Assembly: GCF_949987535.1 (NCBI RefSeq) | Contig: NC_080067.1 | Span: forward strand, 76,657,985-76,721,984 | Direction of reading: 5' to 3' | DNA: 64,000 nucleotides | Source: Balaenoptera acutorostrata | Lineage: Eukaryota > Chordata > Mammalia > Artiodactyla > Balaenopteridae | Part shown: piece after piece, positions 49,289 to 59,035 of the stretch | How the letters are laid out: each line of letters opens with the position of its first letter | Position numbering within the stretch: the first letter of the stretch is position 1 | The notes under the pieces: model-generated | Told to the model about the DNA's origin: nothing | Databases searched by the model: none | What the model saw: only the letters and a program-made list of their open reading frames with translations | Made by a program: the position numbers and the translations under genes

Positions 49289-49730
49289 GATGGTTCATTT
49301 TACGTGTCAACTTGACTGGACTAAGGGATTCCCAGATAGCTGGTAAAACACTGTTTCTGGGTGTGTCTATGAGGATGTTTCCAGAAGAGATTAGCATTTG
49401 AATCCATAGACTGGGTAAAGATGGCCCTCACCAATGCAGGTGGGCACCATCCAATCCACTGAGGGCCTGAGCGGAACATAAAGGTGGAGGGAGGGCCAAT
49501 TTACCCTTTTGCTTGAGTTGGGACATCTGTCTTCTCCTGCCTTTGGACATCAGAGCTCCTGGTTCTCCGGCCTTTGGACTCTGAAGCTTACAGACAGCAA
49601 ATCGTGGGATCTCTCAGCCTCCATAACTGCGTGAGCCAATTCCTATAATAAATCTCCCTTCTCTCTCTCTCTCTCTCTCTGTATATATATATCCTCCTGG
49701 TTCTGTTTCTCTGGAGACCTTGACATCTAG
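49289..49730 (+). repeat. Solo LTR (ERVL/MaLR-like, family unsure)
   Basis: Starts 'tgtgatggttcattttacgt' and contains 'gtcaacttgactggac', 'ctgggtgtgtctatgagg', 'catccaatccactgagggcc', 'cagcctccataactgcgtga' and the polyadenylation word 'aataaa' (49648-49653). A CT/TA microsatellite (49659-49691) lies between it and the end 'ctggttctgtttctctggag'. The order fits a mammalian LTR-class repeat; no internal region is attached, so it is a solo LTR. Confidence 0.75.
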
Positions 49731-49794
49731 CTTTTGCTCCTTCTGTTACTTTGGAACAGTGGAGCTCATCACCAACAGACCCAACATCGCTTTT

Positions 49795-50128
49795 TTTTTT
49801 TTTTAATTACTGGCAACCTTCTTGTTTTTGTTTTTTTTTAATTTAATTTATTTATTTATTTATGGCTGTGTTGGGTCTTCGTTTCTGTGCAAGGGCTTTC
49901 TCTAGTTGTGGCAAGTGGGGGCCACTCTTCATTGCGGTGCGCGGGCCTCTCACTATCGCGACCTCTCTTGTTGTGGAGCACAGGCTCCAGACGCGCAGGC
50001 TCAGTAGTTGTGGCTCACGGGCATAGTTGCTCCGCGGCATGTGGGATCTTCCCAGACCAGGGCTCGAACCCGTGTACCCTGCATTGGCAGGCAGATTCTT
50101 AACCACTGCGCCACCAGGGAAGGCCCCC
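49795..50128 (-). repeat. CHR-type SINE
   Basis: Reverse-complement copy: T-rich tail and TTTA repeats at the left, 'gggctcgaacccgtgta' B-box complement near 50062, and the head complement 'cgccaccagggaaggccc' at the right. Flanks 'aacatcgctttt' (49783-49794) and 'aacaccgctttt' (50130-50141) are the target duplication with one mismatch. The tail contains an extra 'aattactggcaacc' piece between two T runs. Confidence 0.93.
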
Positions 50129-50141
50129 GAACACCGCTTTT

Positions 50142-51277
50142 AAAGCAAATAAATCTTAACACCCCCTTCAGTCTCCCGAAATAAATTTCACAGATATCAT
50201 CAGATCTCAAAGAGAATTTAAAAATCAAATGTTCTGACTGTCATAAACTAGAAACAAAAGGCAGTTTATAATAAAATAATATTCATTTTTTTGTGTAAAT
50301 GCTTGGATAAGACTTCACCAGAGACTTGATGAAGTAGTTAGAGGCTTTCACCAACTAGATACTGAGTAAAGGATGAATTTAAGAGAAGTTGCTTTTCCTC
50401 TATACGCGACTTCTTGAAATAAGGGTTAAGAATTGCCAAGGGGGATTTTTTTCCAAAATCCTGAACAACTCTGAATAAAATTCCAAAAAAAATAAAGCAC
50501 AGTCTTCCCAGAATGTATATATACTAAGGGGCAGTCCTGGAAAAAGTGTGCAGACAACAAGGCAGAGACCACAACTTTGAGTGTATATGAACAGAGATTG
50601 TCACCGGCAGGATTTCACCCACAGCAGTGTCTGGAGGTTTGGAAGCCATGGGAGACGCAAGACAACACACAGTCGTGCAGGATTCTCCCCCCCGCACCAC
50701 CCCCGCCATGCAGAACATCACTGGGACAAATCTGAACGCCCGGCATGTCTAAACCTCCCGGGAGGTGCGCCCGGGACCTCAGCCTCCGCTCCAACTGCTC
50801 CCTGGGCGCGGGCATGTTCCAGAATCGCAGGAAACAGAAGCTCGGCAGGAGCTGCCAGCCGGGAAGCATCCATGTGGTCTGTTGTCCCTTCTGGAGCTCC
50901 GTGGTTGTGACTTCCCGGAAAGCCATTCTCCCAGTTGGTCACGCGGGGGCGCCCTGAGACCCAGAATGGGAACCTTTGCAGGTTTGTGAGATGTTGAACT
51001 GTCTGCGGATGCAAGAGATGGAGGCAGGCCGAAAACAGTGTGAGAAAGAATTCCTTACTGCACTAGTATTGTGCGAAATTATCTATCTGTGGCAGCACCA
51101 TCCACTTTTCCAGTATCCACTGTTAGCACTGAATAATTTTGTAAATGGCATTTCCAATCCTCCCAATAATATAATCTTGATATATAAACAGCAATGTCAA
51201 CATCCTCCCAGAAACACCAATGAATACGGGTGAAACAAGTGCAATGGCCAAGAGATTGGCCAGTTCTTGCTTCCCCC

Positions 51278-51280
<3 letters not shown>
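50142..51280. other. Unique intergenic sequence
   Basis: AT-rich to 50500. It is GC-rich with several CpGs at 50730-50960, too small to be called an island with confidence. No gene recognised. Confidence 0.5.
50936..50954 (+). promoter_or_regulatory. CTCF-like motif (weak)
   Basis: TGGTCACGCGGGGGCGCC (50936-50953 core) keeps the upstream TGG-CAC part and the GGGGGCGC core. It has C in place of A before the G-run and lacks the final T. Confidence 0.3.

Positions 51281-51314
<34 letters not shown>
51281..51314. repeat. (CA)n microsatellite
   Basis: About 17 uninterrupted CA units, followed by an ATA repeat at 51326-51339. Confidence 0.95.
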
Positions 51315-51316
<2 letters not shown>

Positions 51317-51399
51317 CTCTAGAAATAATAATAATAAGAGATAACATTTTTGAGAACTTACCACGTCTCATTGTTTTCGGTTCTTTCCATGAATGAATG

Positions 51400-51560
51400 T
51401 TTTATCTTCACCAGTAGCACTGTGAGGTGGGTACTATTACCCCCATGATAAACAGCATGGATGAGGAAACAGGCACAGAGGGTTTCAGTAACTCACCCAA
51501 GGTTACCTTGCTAGCAAGTGGTGGGGAAATCACTGAAGCACTGTGGACCATTCCAGGCAT
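51400..51560 (-). repeat. MIR relic
   Basis: 'ctattacccccatgataaac', 'gatgaggaaacaggcacaga' and 'caaggttaccttgctagcaa' form the antisense MIR core. Confidence 0.8.
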
Positions 51561-51915
51561 CAGGGCAAGGACTCCCATCTGCTCTGAGGTGCTTTGGAGG
51601 AAATAAGCCACCCTCGTACTGCAAGAAAACAAGCCAGCGTGCACTAAGCTTATTGTTTCTCCAAAATCTGAGAACACTGAGGATGATAAAACCAACAAGC
51701 CAAAAAAAAAAAAAACCTGTGAGATATTTTGGGACACAGTGTTGTGGCTTATTTTGTTCATGAATTCATCCCAAGTATTACACCAGGTGGGTCTGATAAG
51801 GTGAGCATTTGCTCCACAACCCTGGGGCAGCTACAGATAGTGGGAAGACCTAGAACAGGACAAAATCGAGCCCTGAGTTTTCAAGCCTGGCTGAGCATTA
51901 GAATCACTGGGGGTG

Positions 51916-51953
<38 letters not shown>

Positions 51954-52020
51954 AAACTGATATCTGGGTCTCCCTAGGCTAGTTGAATCATCGTCTCTGG
52001 AAGTGGGACCCTGTTGTCTT
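51561..52020. other. Unique sequence with a (GT)n microsatellite
   Basis: (GT)n at 51917-51952, about 18 units. A MER5-like trace ('gctgagcattagaatcactg') precedes it at 51890-51909. No gene. Confidence 0.6.
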
Positions 52021-52039
52021 TCTTTTTTTCCTAATAAAT

Positions 52040-52078
<39 letters not shown>

Positions 52079-52437
52079 TTTTTGGCTGTGTTGGGTCTTC
52101 GTTGCCATGCGCGGGCTTTCTCTAGTTGCGGCAAGCAGGGGCTACTCTTCATTGCGGTGCGTGGGCTTCTCTTTGTGGTGGCTTCTCTTGTTGCAGACCA
52201 CGGGCTCTAGTTGCGTGCGGGCTTCAGTAGTTGTTGTGCGCAGGCTCAGTTTGGCTTGCGGGCTCTAGAGCGCAGGCTCATTGGTTGTGGCGCACAGGCT
52301 CTAGAGCGCAGGCCCAGTAGTTGTGGCACACGGGCTTAGTTGCTCTGAGGCATGTGGAATCTTCCCAGACCAGGGCTCGAACCCATGTCCCTTGCATTGG
52401 CAGGCAGATTCTTAACCACTGTGCCACCAAGGAAGCC
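52021..52437 (-). repeat. Long CHR-type SINE
   Basis: Minus-strand copy with a long TTTA tail (52035-52081) and head complement 'ccaccaaggaagcccc' at the right end. Perfect 12-bp duplication 'ccctgttgtctt' at 52009-52020 and 52438-52449. At 417 bp it belongs, like the one at 11629, to the long form with repeated 'cagtagttgt' and 'gggctctag' modules. Confidence 0.95.
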
Positions 52438-52449
52438 CCCTGTTGTCTT

Positions 52450-53920
52450 TTTTAACTTCCCCCAGGTGATTCTAAGATTCAGTCAGCATTGAGAACCAAC
52501 CTCCTTTGGCCCAGAGAGGAGCCATGATTTGCCAAAAGCCAAATGTTAAGGAAGGGGGAGCCAAGTGTCCTGAATTCTTTCCAGAACCCATCAAAAGCTC
52601 TACTGCTGCCCCAGACTGGGACCACCTCACAAGGAAACAGGCAGCAGGACCGAGGGCCCTGGGTGCACAGCACACTCAGAGCTGCCTCTTTGTCTGTGCA
52701 CTTCGGTCTGGGGGGACGCTCAGCGCCCCCTGCTTCCTGTCAGCTCCAACCTCAAGACCCTAGCAGCCCTCAGTAGTCAGGGCCTGCACCACTGCAGGCT
52801 CAGGCCTGGCCTCCCTGGCCCTGAAGAGAACCCCCGAACCCCCATCTCCACCCCCATTGTTTCCCCACTTTCATCAGATGGTTGGGTCACCAAATAATAT
52901 ACCCAGTTAAATAAACTGCGAATCACTTTTTTAGTATAAATATGTCCCTTGCAGCATGTATGTGCTTATCTGTAAATCTGGCAACCCTACCCGAAGAGCA
53001 CAGTGACTGATCTCATCCAACCAACTTGAAAGGGCCAGCAAGCAGCTTGCCCTGTCAGCCGGTGCTCTTTCCCCAGCACCATTCAGCACAGAGAAAAATT
53101 ATTATATCTTAACCTAACAAAGAGTTATATTGGGAGGGAATATAATTAAGAGAAATGTCTGCTGGATTATCTTGTTCCTTTATCCCTGGCGGTAGACCCA
53201 AGGACTATTTGGACCAGGAGCTGTAGTTCAGACGGGCATCCATTTGATGGAGATTTGGGAAGCGCCTCGTGTGTGCTGGTGTGGTGATCCTTTCCCCAGA
53301 CAGTGGACCTCACAACCAGCTGGAAGCTAGCAGCCACTGCAGCCCAGCCTTGGGCCTGGGCAGTGAGAGCACAAACCTTGGGGGCTGGCATCACGGGACC
53401 CTCAGTCGCTCAGGGCCTCCTCCTTTCTGGAGAAGCAACGTTCCCCAACCTTGGAGGACCTGGTCAGGATTATTCTTAAACCAGATGCTTTTGGGAACTG
53501 AACCCAATGAATCTGAGAGAGAGTCTGTTCCTCTGGCACAGCTGCCAAACTACCTTCCATCACCTTAGAATTTAACTGGTTTGACACTCAGGAAGCATGT
53601 CTTTTTAAAAGGGCGTCACTGGACACGAGGGTGAAGTTGTACTTCCTTGTCTAAAGCTGGCATCTTGCTCCTCCCTTTCCCCAGAAATGCCCCTGCCCTT
53701 GGTCGATGGCTTCACTGTCCTCCCTGCCTCCCAGGAGAGAAAATTGAGAGTCACCCCAGGTTTCTCCCTCCCGCCATCTTCCAGCCCCGCCCACTGGACC
53801 CCTGACTCCCTCACCAAACCCTTTCTTTGCCTCAGGCTTGCTCGTGTCCTTGGAGGAGTGGCTGCTTCAGCCAGCGGTACCTGGAGGCTCCCCTGTGCCC
53901 ACGCTGGGCATAATCCAGCT
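52450..53920. other. Unique intergenic sequence
   Basis: No gene recognised. It includes a CTCF-like motif near 52721. Confidence 0.5.
52721..52739 (-). promoter_or_regulatory. CTCF-like motif
   Basis: On the minus strand CAGGAAGCAGGGGGCGCTG: a perfect core 'GCAGGGGGCGCTG' but a poor upstream half. Confidence 0.35.
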
Positions 53921-53924
53921 TTCT

Positions 53925-54010
53925 AATTTCCATGGGATTAATAGGTATGAAGTGATATCTATATTGTTTGAATTTGCATTTCTGAAATTATTTCAGTGTT
54001 TTAATCCATC
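53925..54010 (-). repeat. Short antisense L1 ORF2 fragment
   Basis: 'tatgaagtgatatctatatt' and 'gaatttgcatttctgaaatt' resemble the antisense of the L1 ORF2 segment encoding 'MRYHLTP', which is seen in sense at 61351-61371. Confidence 0.5.
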
Positions 54011-54059
54011 TGTGTATGTGCTGTTCGGATGCTGAAAACTTTTCATTCTATTTCCTTGG

Positions 54060-54575
54060 CATCCTTGAGCTCTCAGCTCAAGCCAAGCAAGAATCCTTAC
54101 TGTTTTCCCTGCCTCTTGCTCTCCTCAAACTTCACAGGCAGGAGCATGGCCCTCCTCTGCATAAAGTCCTTCAGCAACAGCTGGGCATCCTTAATGAACA
54201 CGTGAACTCCTCCCTGGGCCTATTGAGGCTCCAGCTAGCTTTCCAGCCTTACTTATCTCCCCATCTCCTCTCCCACCTGTAGCCTGTTCCAGAGGCCATG
54301 GCCCTGTCCTCACCCACTTGCCTGTCTCCATCCCTTGGCTCACACTCTTCTTGCACAATCTCAAGGCCCAGGGATCAAATGCAGCTTCCCGAGGTCTGTG
54401 CTCACCCAGACCTCCACCTCCCCTGAACTCCCCAGCGCCTTCTTGGTGCCCACCCCGTCTTGCTGTGTTTTCATCCCATGCATCCTTTTCTGATCTCTCC
54501 ACCAGACTATGAGCTCCTGGAGGGCCTGCTGTACATCTGATTTATTTCTCCCTCCCATACCCCAGCACTTCAGCC
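54060..54575 (+). repeat. Probable L2 relic
   Basis: 'ccagactatgagctcctgga' and 'cataccccagcacttcagcc' at the right end resemble the sense L2 3' region. The upstream part is weaker. Confidence 0.45.
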
Positions 54576-54639
54576 AAGCCAGTCCACACTGCAGGCTGGG
54601 AAACCAGGAAGGGGGCTGGGTCATGGTTCAATCCAAGGA

Positions 54640-55140
54640 GACAAAGAGCTTCCCTGGGCTGGGAACAAGAAAGGAGAAATGAACAGAGGGGCACTCAGAA
54701 GCACTCAGTGACTGGTTGGCCAAGAGGAATAAGGGGAGGAGAGATTGAAGACCACTCCCAGCTCCTGGGCTTGGCGATTTGCTGGGATCCAGAAGGAGCT
54801 GGGGTCGGAGTCTGGTTTAGACGTGTTTGTGGCTGTCATGATAAAACACGGGGTTGCAGGCAGAGCAAGCAGATGTCTCATCATGGAGCCAGAAACCTGA
54901 GTCTGAGATTTGGCTTAGGTTTTTGGAGATTTGAGGTCATCAGCGTAGAGGTGGCATCTGATCCCAAGGGCCTGCATAGGGATTACCCAGGGAGCCTGAA
55001 TGACAGCCAGCCCCGAGGAGACCAGCGTGCAAGAGGTGACTGGGTAAAACTGGGAGAGCAGCTGGGCTTGGGTAAGAGGGTGGTGTCCCCAGAACCAAGA
55101 GAGGACCATTTCAGTGAGTGAGCAGCCCACAGACGCCGAC
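54640..55140 (-). repeat. Antisense L2 relic retaining the reverse transcriptase YADD box
   Basis: On the minus strand a 75-codon frame (54915-55142) ends with HLYADDLKSPKT. The YADD codons lie at 54936-54947, the catalytic box of L2-clade reverse transcriptase. Other antisense L2 phrases are present ('agaccactcccagctcctgg', 'attacccagggagcctgaat'). Dead: the frame is short and closed on both sides. Confidence 0.7.
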
Positions 55141-55555
55141 ACTTAGAACTGAAGGGCATCGGTCCCAGCCCACCCAGCTCCCTGTCCTCCCCCGTCTCCT
55201 CAGGGAGCAGCCATCCCGTCGGCTGAACAGGCAAAGCGTTTCCCCTCCAGAGAGCCCCTGTCATCTGACTTCTCCTGGAAGCGCTGGAGTGGGGCACGAA
55301 CGGCGTGAGTCCCCTGAACGCGGAGTCAGACCCCCACCCCTCATCTTTCTGGTCACCTCTGCTTTTATCCTCTCCCCTATTTGTCTTTATCAATTAAAAC
55401 CACAGTTCCAGGCAGAGAAACAGAAACAGACATTGGCTCTTGAACTGGATGTCAAGAGAGGGTGGCCTCCACTTTGTGGAAATGGAGCACTGGTAAGAGG
55501 GTATCTCAGGGTGGGGATGAGATTAGGGTGGGTATTAAATAATAGAAAAACACCA
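55141..55555. other. Sequence immediately 3' of CPN2
   Basis: No exon or repeat recognised. It contains 'tttgtctttatcaattaaa' (55380-55398), a T/A-rich patch on the downstream side of the CPN2 poly(A) site. Confidence 0.5.
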
Positions 55556-55570
55556 GGGGAAGGGCATTAG

Positions 55571-55576
55571 TTTATT
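55571..55576 (-). terminator. CPN2: Probable CPN2 poly(A) signal
   Basis: Minus-strand AATAAA, 265 bp downstream of the CPN2 stop codon and preceding T-rich sequence at 55514-55520. It gives a 3' UTR of about 290 nt. It is the only canonical hexamer within 300 bp of the stop on this strand that I noticed. Confidence 0.7.
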
Positions 55577-55840
55577 CTCCGGACCACGATGCAGCTTTAA
55601 CGGGTGCTTTGCAGAGTTTGAGGAAGGCCCTGTTAGGTCTCAGACTCAGAGACTGGGGGGGATGAAGGAGGAGGGGGAGGCGGAGACTCGGGGGTCCAGC
55701 CTCCTCCCCCTTCCTCCACCCGGGAGATGCAACTCCATCCCTTGCATCTGAAGAACCAAAGCTTCAGCTCCCCTCACCGGCTCTTGCCTGGTTGGGCCCG
55801 GAGGCTGTCTGCCCAGGCTCCCAGCCCATCTGCTCTGCAC

Positions 55841-57484
55841 CTAGGGCTCCCCTGCCAGAGCCTCGATCGACACAGTGACCCTCACAGAGCCACAGCTGGA
55901 CTTCAAGTCCCACTCCTGACTGGCATTGAACATCAGTCCCGGGGAGGCCGAGCCCTGCCTGGGAGACAGCTGGACGTTCAGCCAGCGACACCGGGCCTCA
56001 TCACAAGCCAGCACCACGGTGCCCTCGGGAGTGCTGTAGGTGCACCGGCTCCAGGTCGCCTTCTCCTTCATGGCCGGATCCCAGCCGCCCCCTGGCTCCC
56101 TGTCCTCCGGCCCCGGGGCCTGGAAGCCCAGGTGGTCCTGCGTGACCGGGCACACCAGCTGCTCCTCCCTCAAGGCAGGCACCACCTGACCCTTCAGGTA
56201 GGCGGGGCCAGAGCAGTAGGTCTGGCTGTTGAAGAGCCGGTCGCTATACTGGTGCAGCCACCTGAAGAGATAGGCCAGGTGGCAGTCGCACTGCCAGGGG
56301 TTGCCGTGCAGAGCCAGGTTGAACAGGTTGTAATTGGTGTCAAAGATGCCCTGGGGCAGCGTGGTCAGGAGGTTCCTGGAGAGGCTGAGCAGCTCAAGCG
56401 TGGACAGGTTCTGGAAGAGGGCTGGGTGCAGGGCCGTCAGGTTGTTGCTGCCCAGATAGAGCTTGACCAGCCCCTCGAGGCCCCTGAAGACGCCAGCCGG
56501 CAGATGGGTGAGGGCGTTGTGCGAGAGCGTGAGGGACCCGAGGCTGGATAGGTTGGCGAAGGCTCCCTCGGGGATGGTCTCCAGCTGGTTGTGGGACAGG
56601 GACAGGCTGACCAGGCCCGGGGAATGGGCGAAGAGGCTGGCAGGCAGCGTCTGCAGCGCATTGCCCTGCAAGCTCAGGAAGGTCAGTTTGCCCAGGGAGG
56701 AGAAGATGGACCGGGGCAGGTGGCCGATGGTGTTGCGCTGCAGCCATAGCTTCTCCAGGCGGGAGAGCCCCGCGAATGCTTGCGAGGGCAGCTCAGAGAT
56801 GGAGTTGCCGTCCAGGAAGAGTTCCTGCAGGCCGCCCAGGTGGCTGAACAGCCCTCGGGGCAGGCCGGCCAGTGCGTTGTTGCTGAGCCTCAGGGTCTGC
56901 AGGCTGCAGAGGGGGGCGAACAGTTCCTCGGGCAGCTGAGCCAGGAGGTTCTGAGCGAGGTTGAGGGTCTTCAGACGTCTCAGAGGCTGGAAGAGCCTCA
57001 CGGGCAGGGTCTGGAGCCGATTGCCCTGCAGCTGGAGGGACTCCAGGGCATCCATGTGCTGGAAGAGGCCCTCGGGCAGAGCCTCCAGCATGTTGAAGTT
57101 GAGGGTGAACTTGCCCAGCGAGGTCAGGTTGGAGAAGATGTCAGTGCTGAGGTTGGAGAAGGCACCGCCAGTGATCTCCAGGTCCTGGAGCCCCGGCAGC
57201 CCCCCGAAGGCATCCGGCCCGAACTGGCACACCTGGGTGTTGAGGAAGACCACCTTGGTCAGGTTGGGGCTGCCACTGAAGGTCCTGGCTCCCACCATGG
57301 TGAACGAGGTCTCCACGAAGATGATGTCTGTGGCGTGCGGCGGGATGTCCAGCGGGATGGCGGCCAGCTCCTCATCGGAGCAAAACACCTCCCGGGTGAA
57401 GCAGTCACACCCCTTGGGGCAGGACTGGGTAAGCGTGGCCAGGAGCAGGAGGCAGGCCCAGCGTAGCCAGGCTCTGGACAGCAT
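55841..57484 (-). CDS. CPN2: Carboxypeptidase N subunit 2 (83-kDa regulatory subunit)
   Basis: CPN2 is a secreted, heavily glycosylated liver protein that binds and stabilises the catalytic CPN1 subunit in plasma. The complex removes C-terminal Arg/Lys from kinins and anaphylatoxins. The product is 547 residues (human 545). Residues 1-21 are a signal peptide (MLSRAWLRWACLLLL core). 22-49 are a cysteine-rich LRR N-cap (C22, C26, C28, C35). About 12 to 13 leucine-rich repeats span 75-390, with the LxxLxLxxNxLxxLPxxxF pattern. The C-cap 395-447 begins NPWQCDC, with C399, C401, C424 and C445. The rest is the CPN2-specific C-terminal region. N-glycosylation sequons are at 74, 111, 119, 311, 348, 359 and 520. 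The start is Met at 57482-57484, which directly precedes the signal peptide and lies nine bases inside the exon; an in-frame ATG 25 codons further upstream would lie within the intron. The frame is intact with a TAG stop. The entire CDS is in one exon, as in human. Confidence 0.98.
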   Translation of the reverse strand: MLSRAWLRWACLLLLATLTQSCPKGCDCFTREVFCSDEELAAIPLDIPPHATDIIFVETSFTMVGARTFSGSPNLTKVVFLNTQVCQFGPDAFGGLPGLQDLEITGGAFSNLSTDIFSNLTSLGKFTLNFNMLEALPEGLFQHMDALESLQLQGNRLQTLPVRLFQPLRRLKTLNLAQNLLAQLPEELFAPLCSLQTLRLSNNALAGLPRGLFSHLGGLQELFLDGNSISELPSQAFAGLSRLEKLWLQRNTIGHLPRSIFSSLGKLTFLSLQGNALQTLPASLFAHSPGLVSLSLSHNQLETIPEGAFANLSSLGSLTLSHNALTHLPAGVFRGLEGLVKLYLGSNNLTALHPALFQNLSTLELLSLSRNLLTTLPQGIFDTNYNLFNLALHGNPWQCDCHLAYLFRWLHQYSDRLFNSQTYCSGPAYLKGQVVPALREEQLVCPVTQDHLGFQAPGPEDREPGGGWDPAMKEKATWSRCTYSTPEGTVVLACDEARCRWLNVQLSPRQGSASPGLMFNASQEWDLKSSCGSVRVTVSIEALAGEP

Positions 57485-57493
57485 CTCCTGGAT

Positions 57494-57495
57494 CT
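57494..57495 (-). other. CPN2: Splice acceptor of CPN2 coding exon
   Basis: On the minus strand a pyrimidine tract ('ttctgttttctcttcccgct') is followed by CAG, giving AG at 57494-57495. Exon 2 starts at 57493 with ATCCAGGAG then ATG. This agrees with a non-coding first exon further to the right, which I could not identify. Confidence 0.85.
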
Positions 57496-58309
57496 GAGCG
57501 GGAAGAGAAAACAGAAGTGGCACCTTCGTCAAAGGCAGGCAGCCCGGTGACCAGCACACTGGTCAGAGAGCCAGGAGATGGGAAGCTAGTTTATGTTTTT
57601 AATTGTTGTTTTCATACCACCTCACAGCAGTCTTGCAAGGTCGATAGGACCAGAGTTCTAACCTTCTGACAGCAAGGGTGTCTCGTGGCCAATCCACAGT
57701 CCCACCCCGCAGGTTAGTGGCAGGACCAAGACCCTGGTCTCGTGGACTTGACGTGTTCTTTCCAGATTGGAGAAAGAGGTGGGACCGAGACCAAAAGGCA
57801 TGGAACAGGGGTATAAAAGGAGACCATGGGTACTGTGGAATTTTTAAGATAGTACGTAAAATATGGGCAGATTATTCCTGAGTTGGAAATTTTTTAACCG
57901 TAACTCTTCCTGAGTTTTCAAATCTCAGCACATTGCAGAGCCTAATTATGAGGAGATCTTACCCTCAGCTCTTTGCACCGCTGAGGCTGAGAGCAGCCAC
58001 AGGGACAAGACGGGCTCTTATCTTGAAGTGAGTCCGCCTTCTCTTCAGTGCTGCTACCAAAATGCTCCCCTCCTGCCGGCCACCCCTATCACCAGCCTGG
58101 AGCCCATGGAACTTTCCAACACTGTGTGGACAGGCAGGTCCCAGATGAGGGGATTCCACAGACCTGTAGGTTTTTGTTTTAAATAAGGGAAGGGGACCAA
58201 ATTTTTAGTTCACTAAATATTAATTTTTTTTAAACGCCAGCATCTACCACAGGTCACGAATTGGTGACACAGCTTAGAAGCACATTTTACTTACCACTCA
58301 GTCTTTTTT

Positions 58310-58320
58310 TTTTTTTTAAA

Positions 58321-58353
<33 letters not shown>

Positions 58354-58612
58354 CTATGTTGGGTCTTCTTTTCTGTGCTAGGGCTTTCTCTAGTTGCGGC
58401 AAGCGGGGGCCACTCTTCATCGTGGTTCGCGGGCCTCTCATTATCGTGGCCTCTCTTGTTGCGGAGCACAGGCTCCAGACGCGCAGGCTCAGTACTTGTG
58501 GCTCACAGGCCTAGTTGCTCCGCAGCATGTGGGATCTTCCCAGAGCAGGGCTCGAACCCGTGTCCCCTGCATTAGCAGGCAGATTCTCAACCACTGCGCC
58601 ACCAGGGAAGCC
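58310..58612 (-). repeat. CHR-type SINE
   Basis: Minus-strand copy with an unusual TTGA-repeat tail (58325-58352) instead of TTTA. B-box complement 'gggctcgaacccgtgt' is near 58549 and the head complement 'caccagggaagcc' is at the right. Perfect 16-bp duplication 'ccactcagtctttttt' at 58294-58309 and 58613-58628. It has the same orientation as CPN2. Confidence 0.97.
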
Positions 58613-58839
58613 CCACTCAGTCTTTTTTATGTCTGAACCACTAGCCAGCATGTAGAAACTGAGAAATAGCACATTAAATGTTTCCAGATTTCAGGATGAT
58701 TTAGGGGCATTGGGTTCACATTCCCACATGACGAGATCAACGGGGCCTTAATTGTCCCATTAGGGGGTCTGTACCCCCCACGTCTCTACTGCTCCCACCC
58801 ACATCATCATTTACATGGCTTCTAGTGGTTCAAGTTCCG

Positions 58840-59035
58840 TGAGTTGGAATACCAGCTCCATCACGTTCTAGCTATGTGACCTTGGGCATGTGCTTCAATT
58901 TTCGTATCTGTAAAATGAGGATAATATTAGTGCTAACCATGTTGGGGTAATTGGAGGATTAAATGAGTAAATACAGGTAAAGGTTTTAGAACAGTGTCTG
59001 ACATAGTGTGAGCAATTAATAAGCTATGTTAACCA
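58840..59035 (+). repeat. MIR
   Basis: One of the best MIR copies in the window: 'gttctagctatgtgaccttg', 'gtatctgtaaaatgaggata', 'aggattaaatgagtaaatac' and 'agaacagtgtctgacatagt' in order. Confidence 0.92.

Noticed and set aside
55727..57497. Long + strand frames of 274, 228, 178 and 158 codons
   Set aside because: They lie antisense to the CPN2 coding exon and arise from its high GC and regular leucine-rich repeats; no protein pattern of their own.
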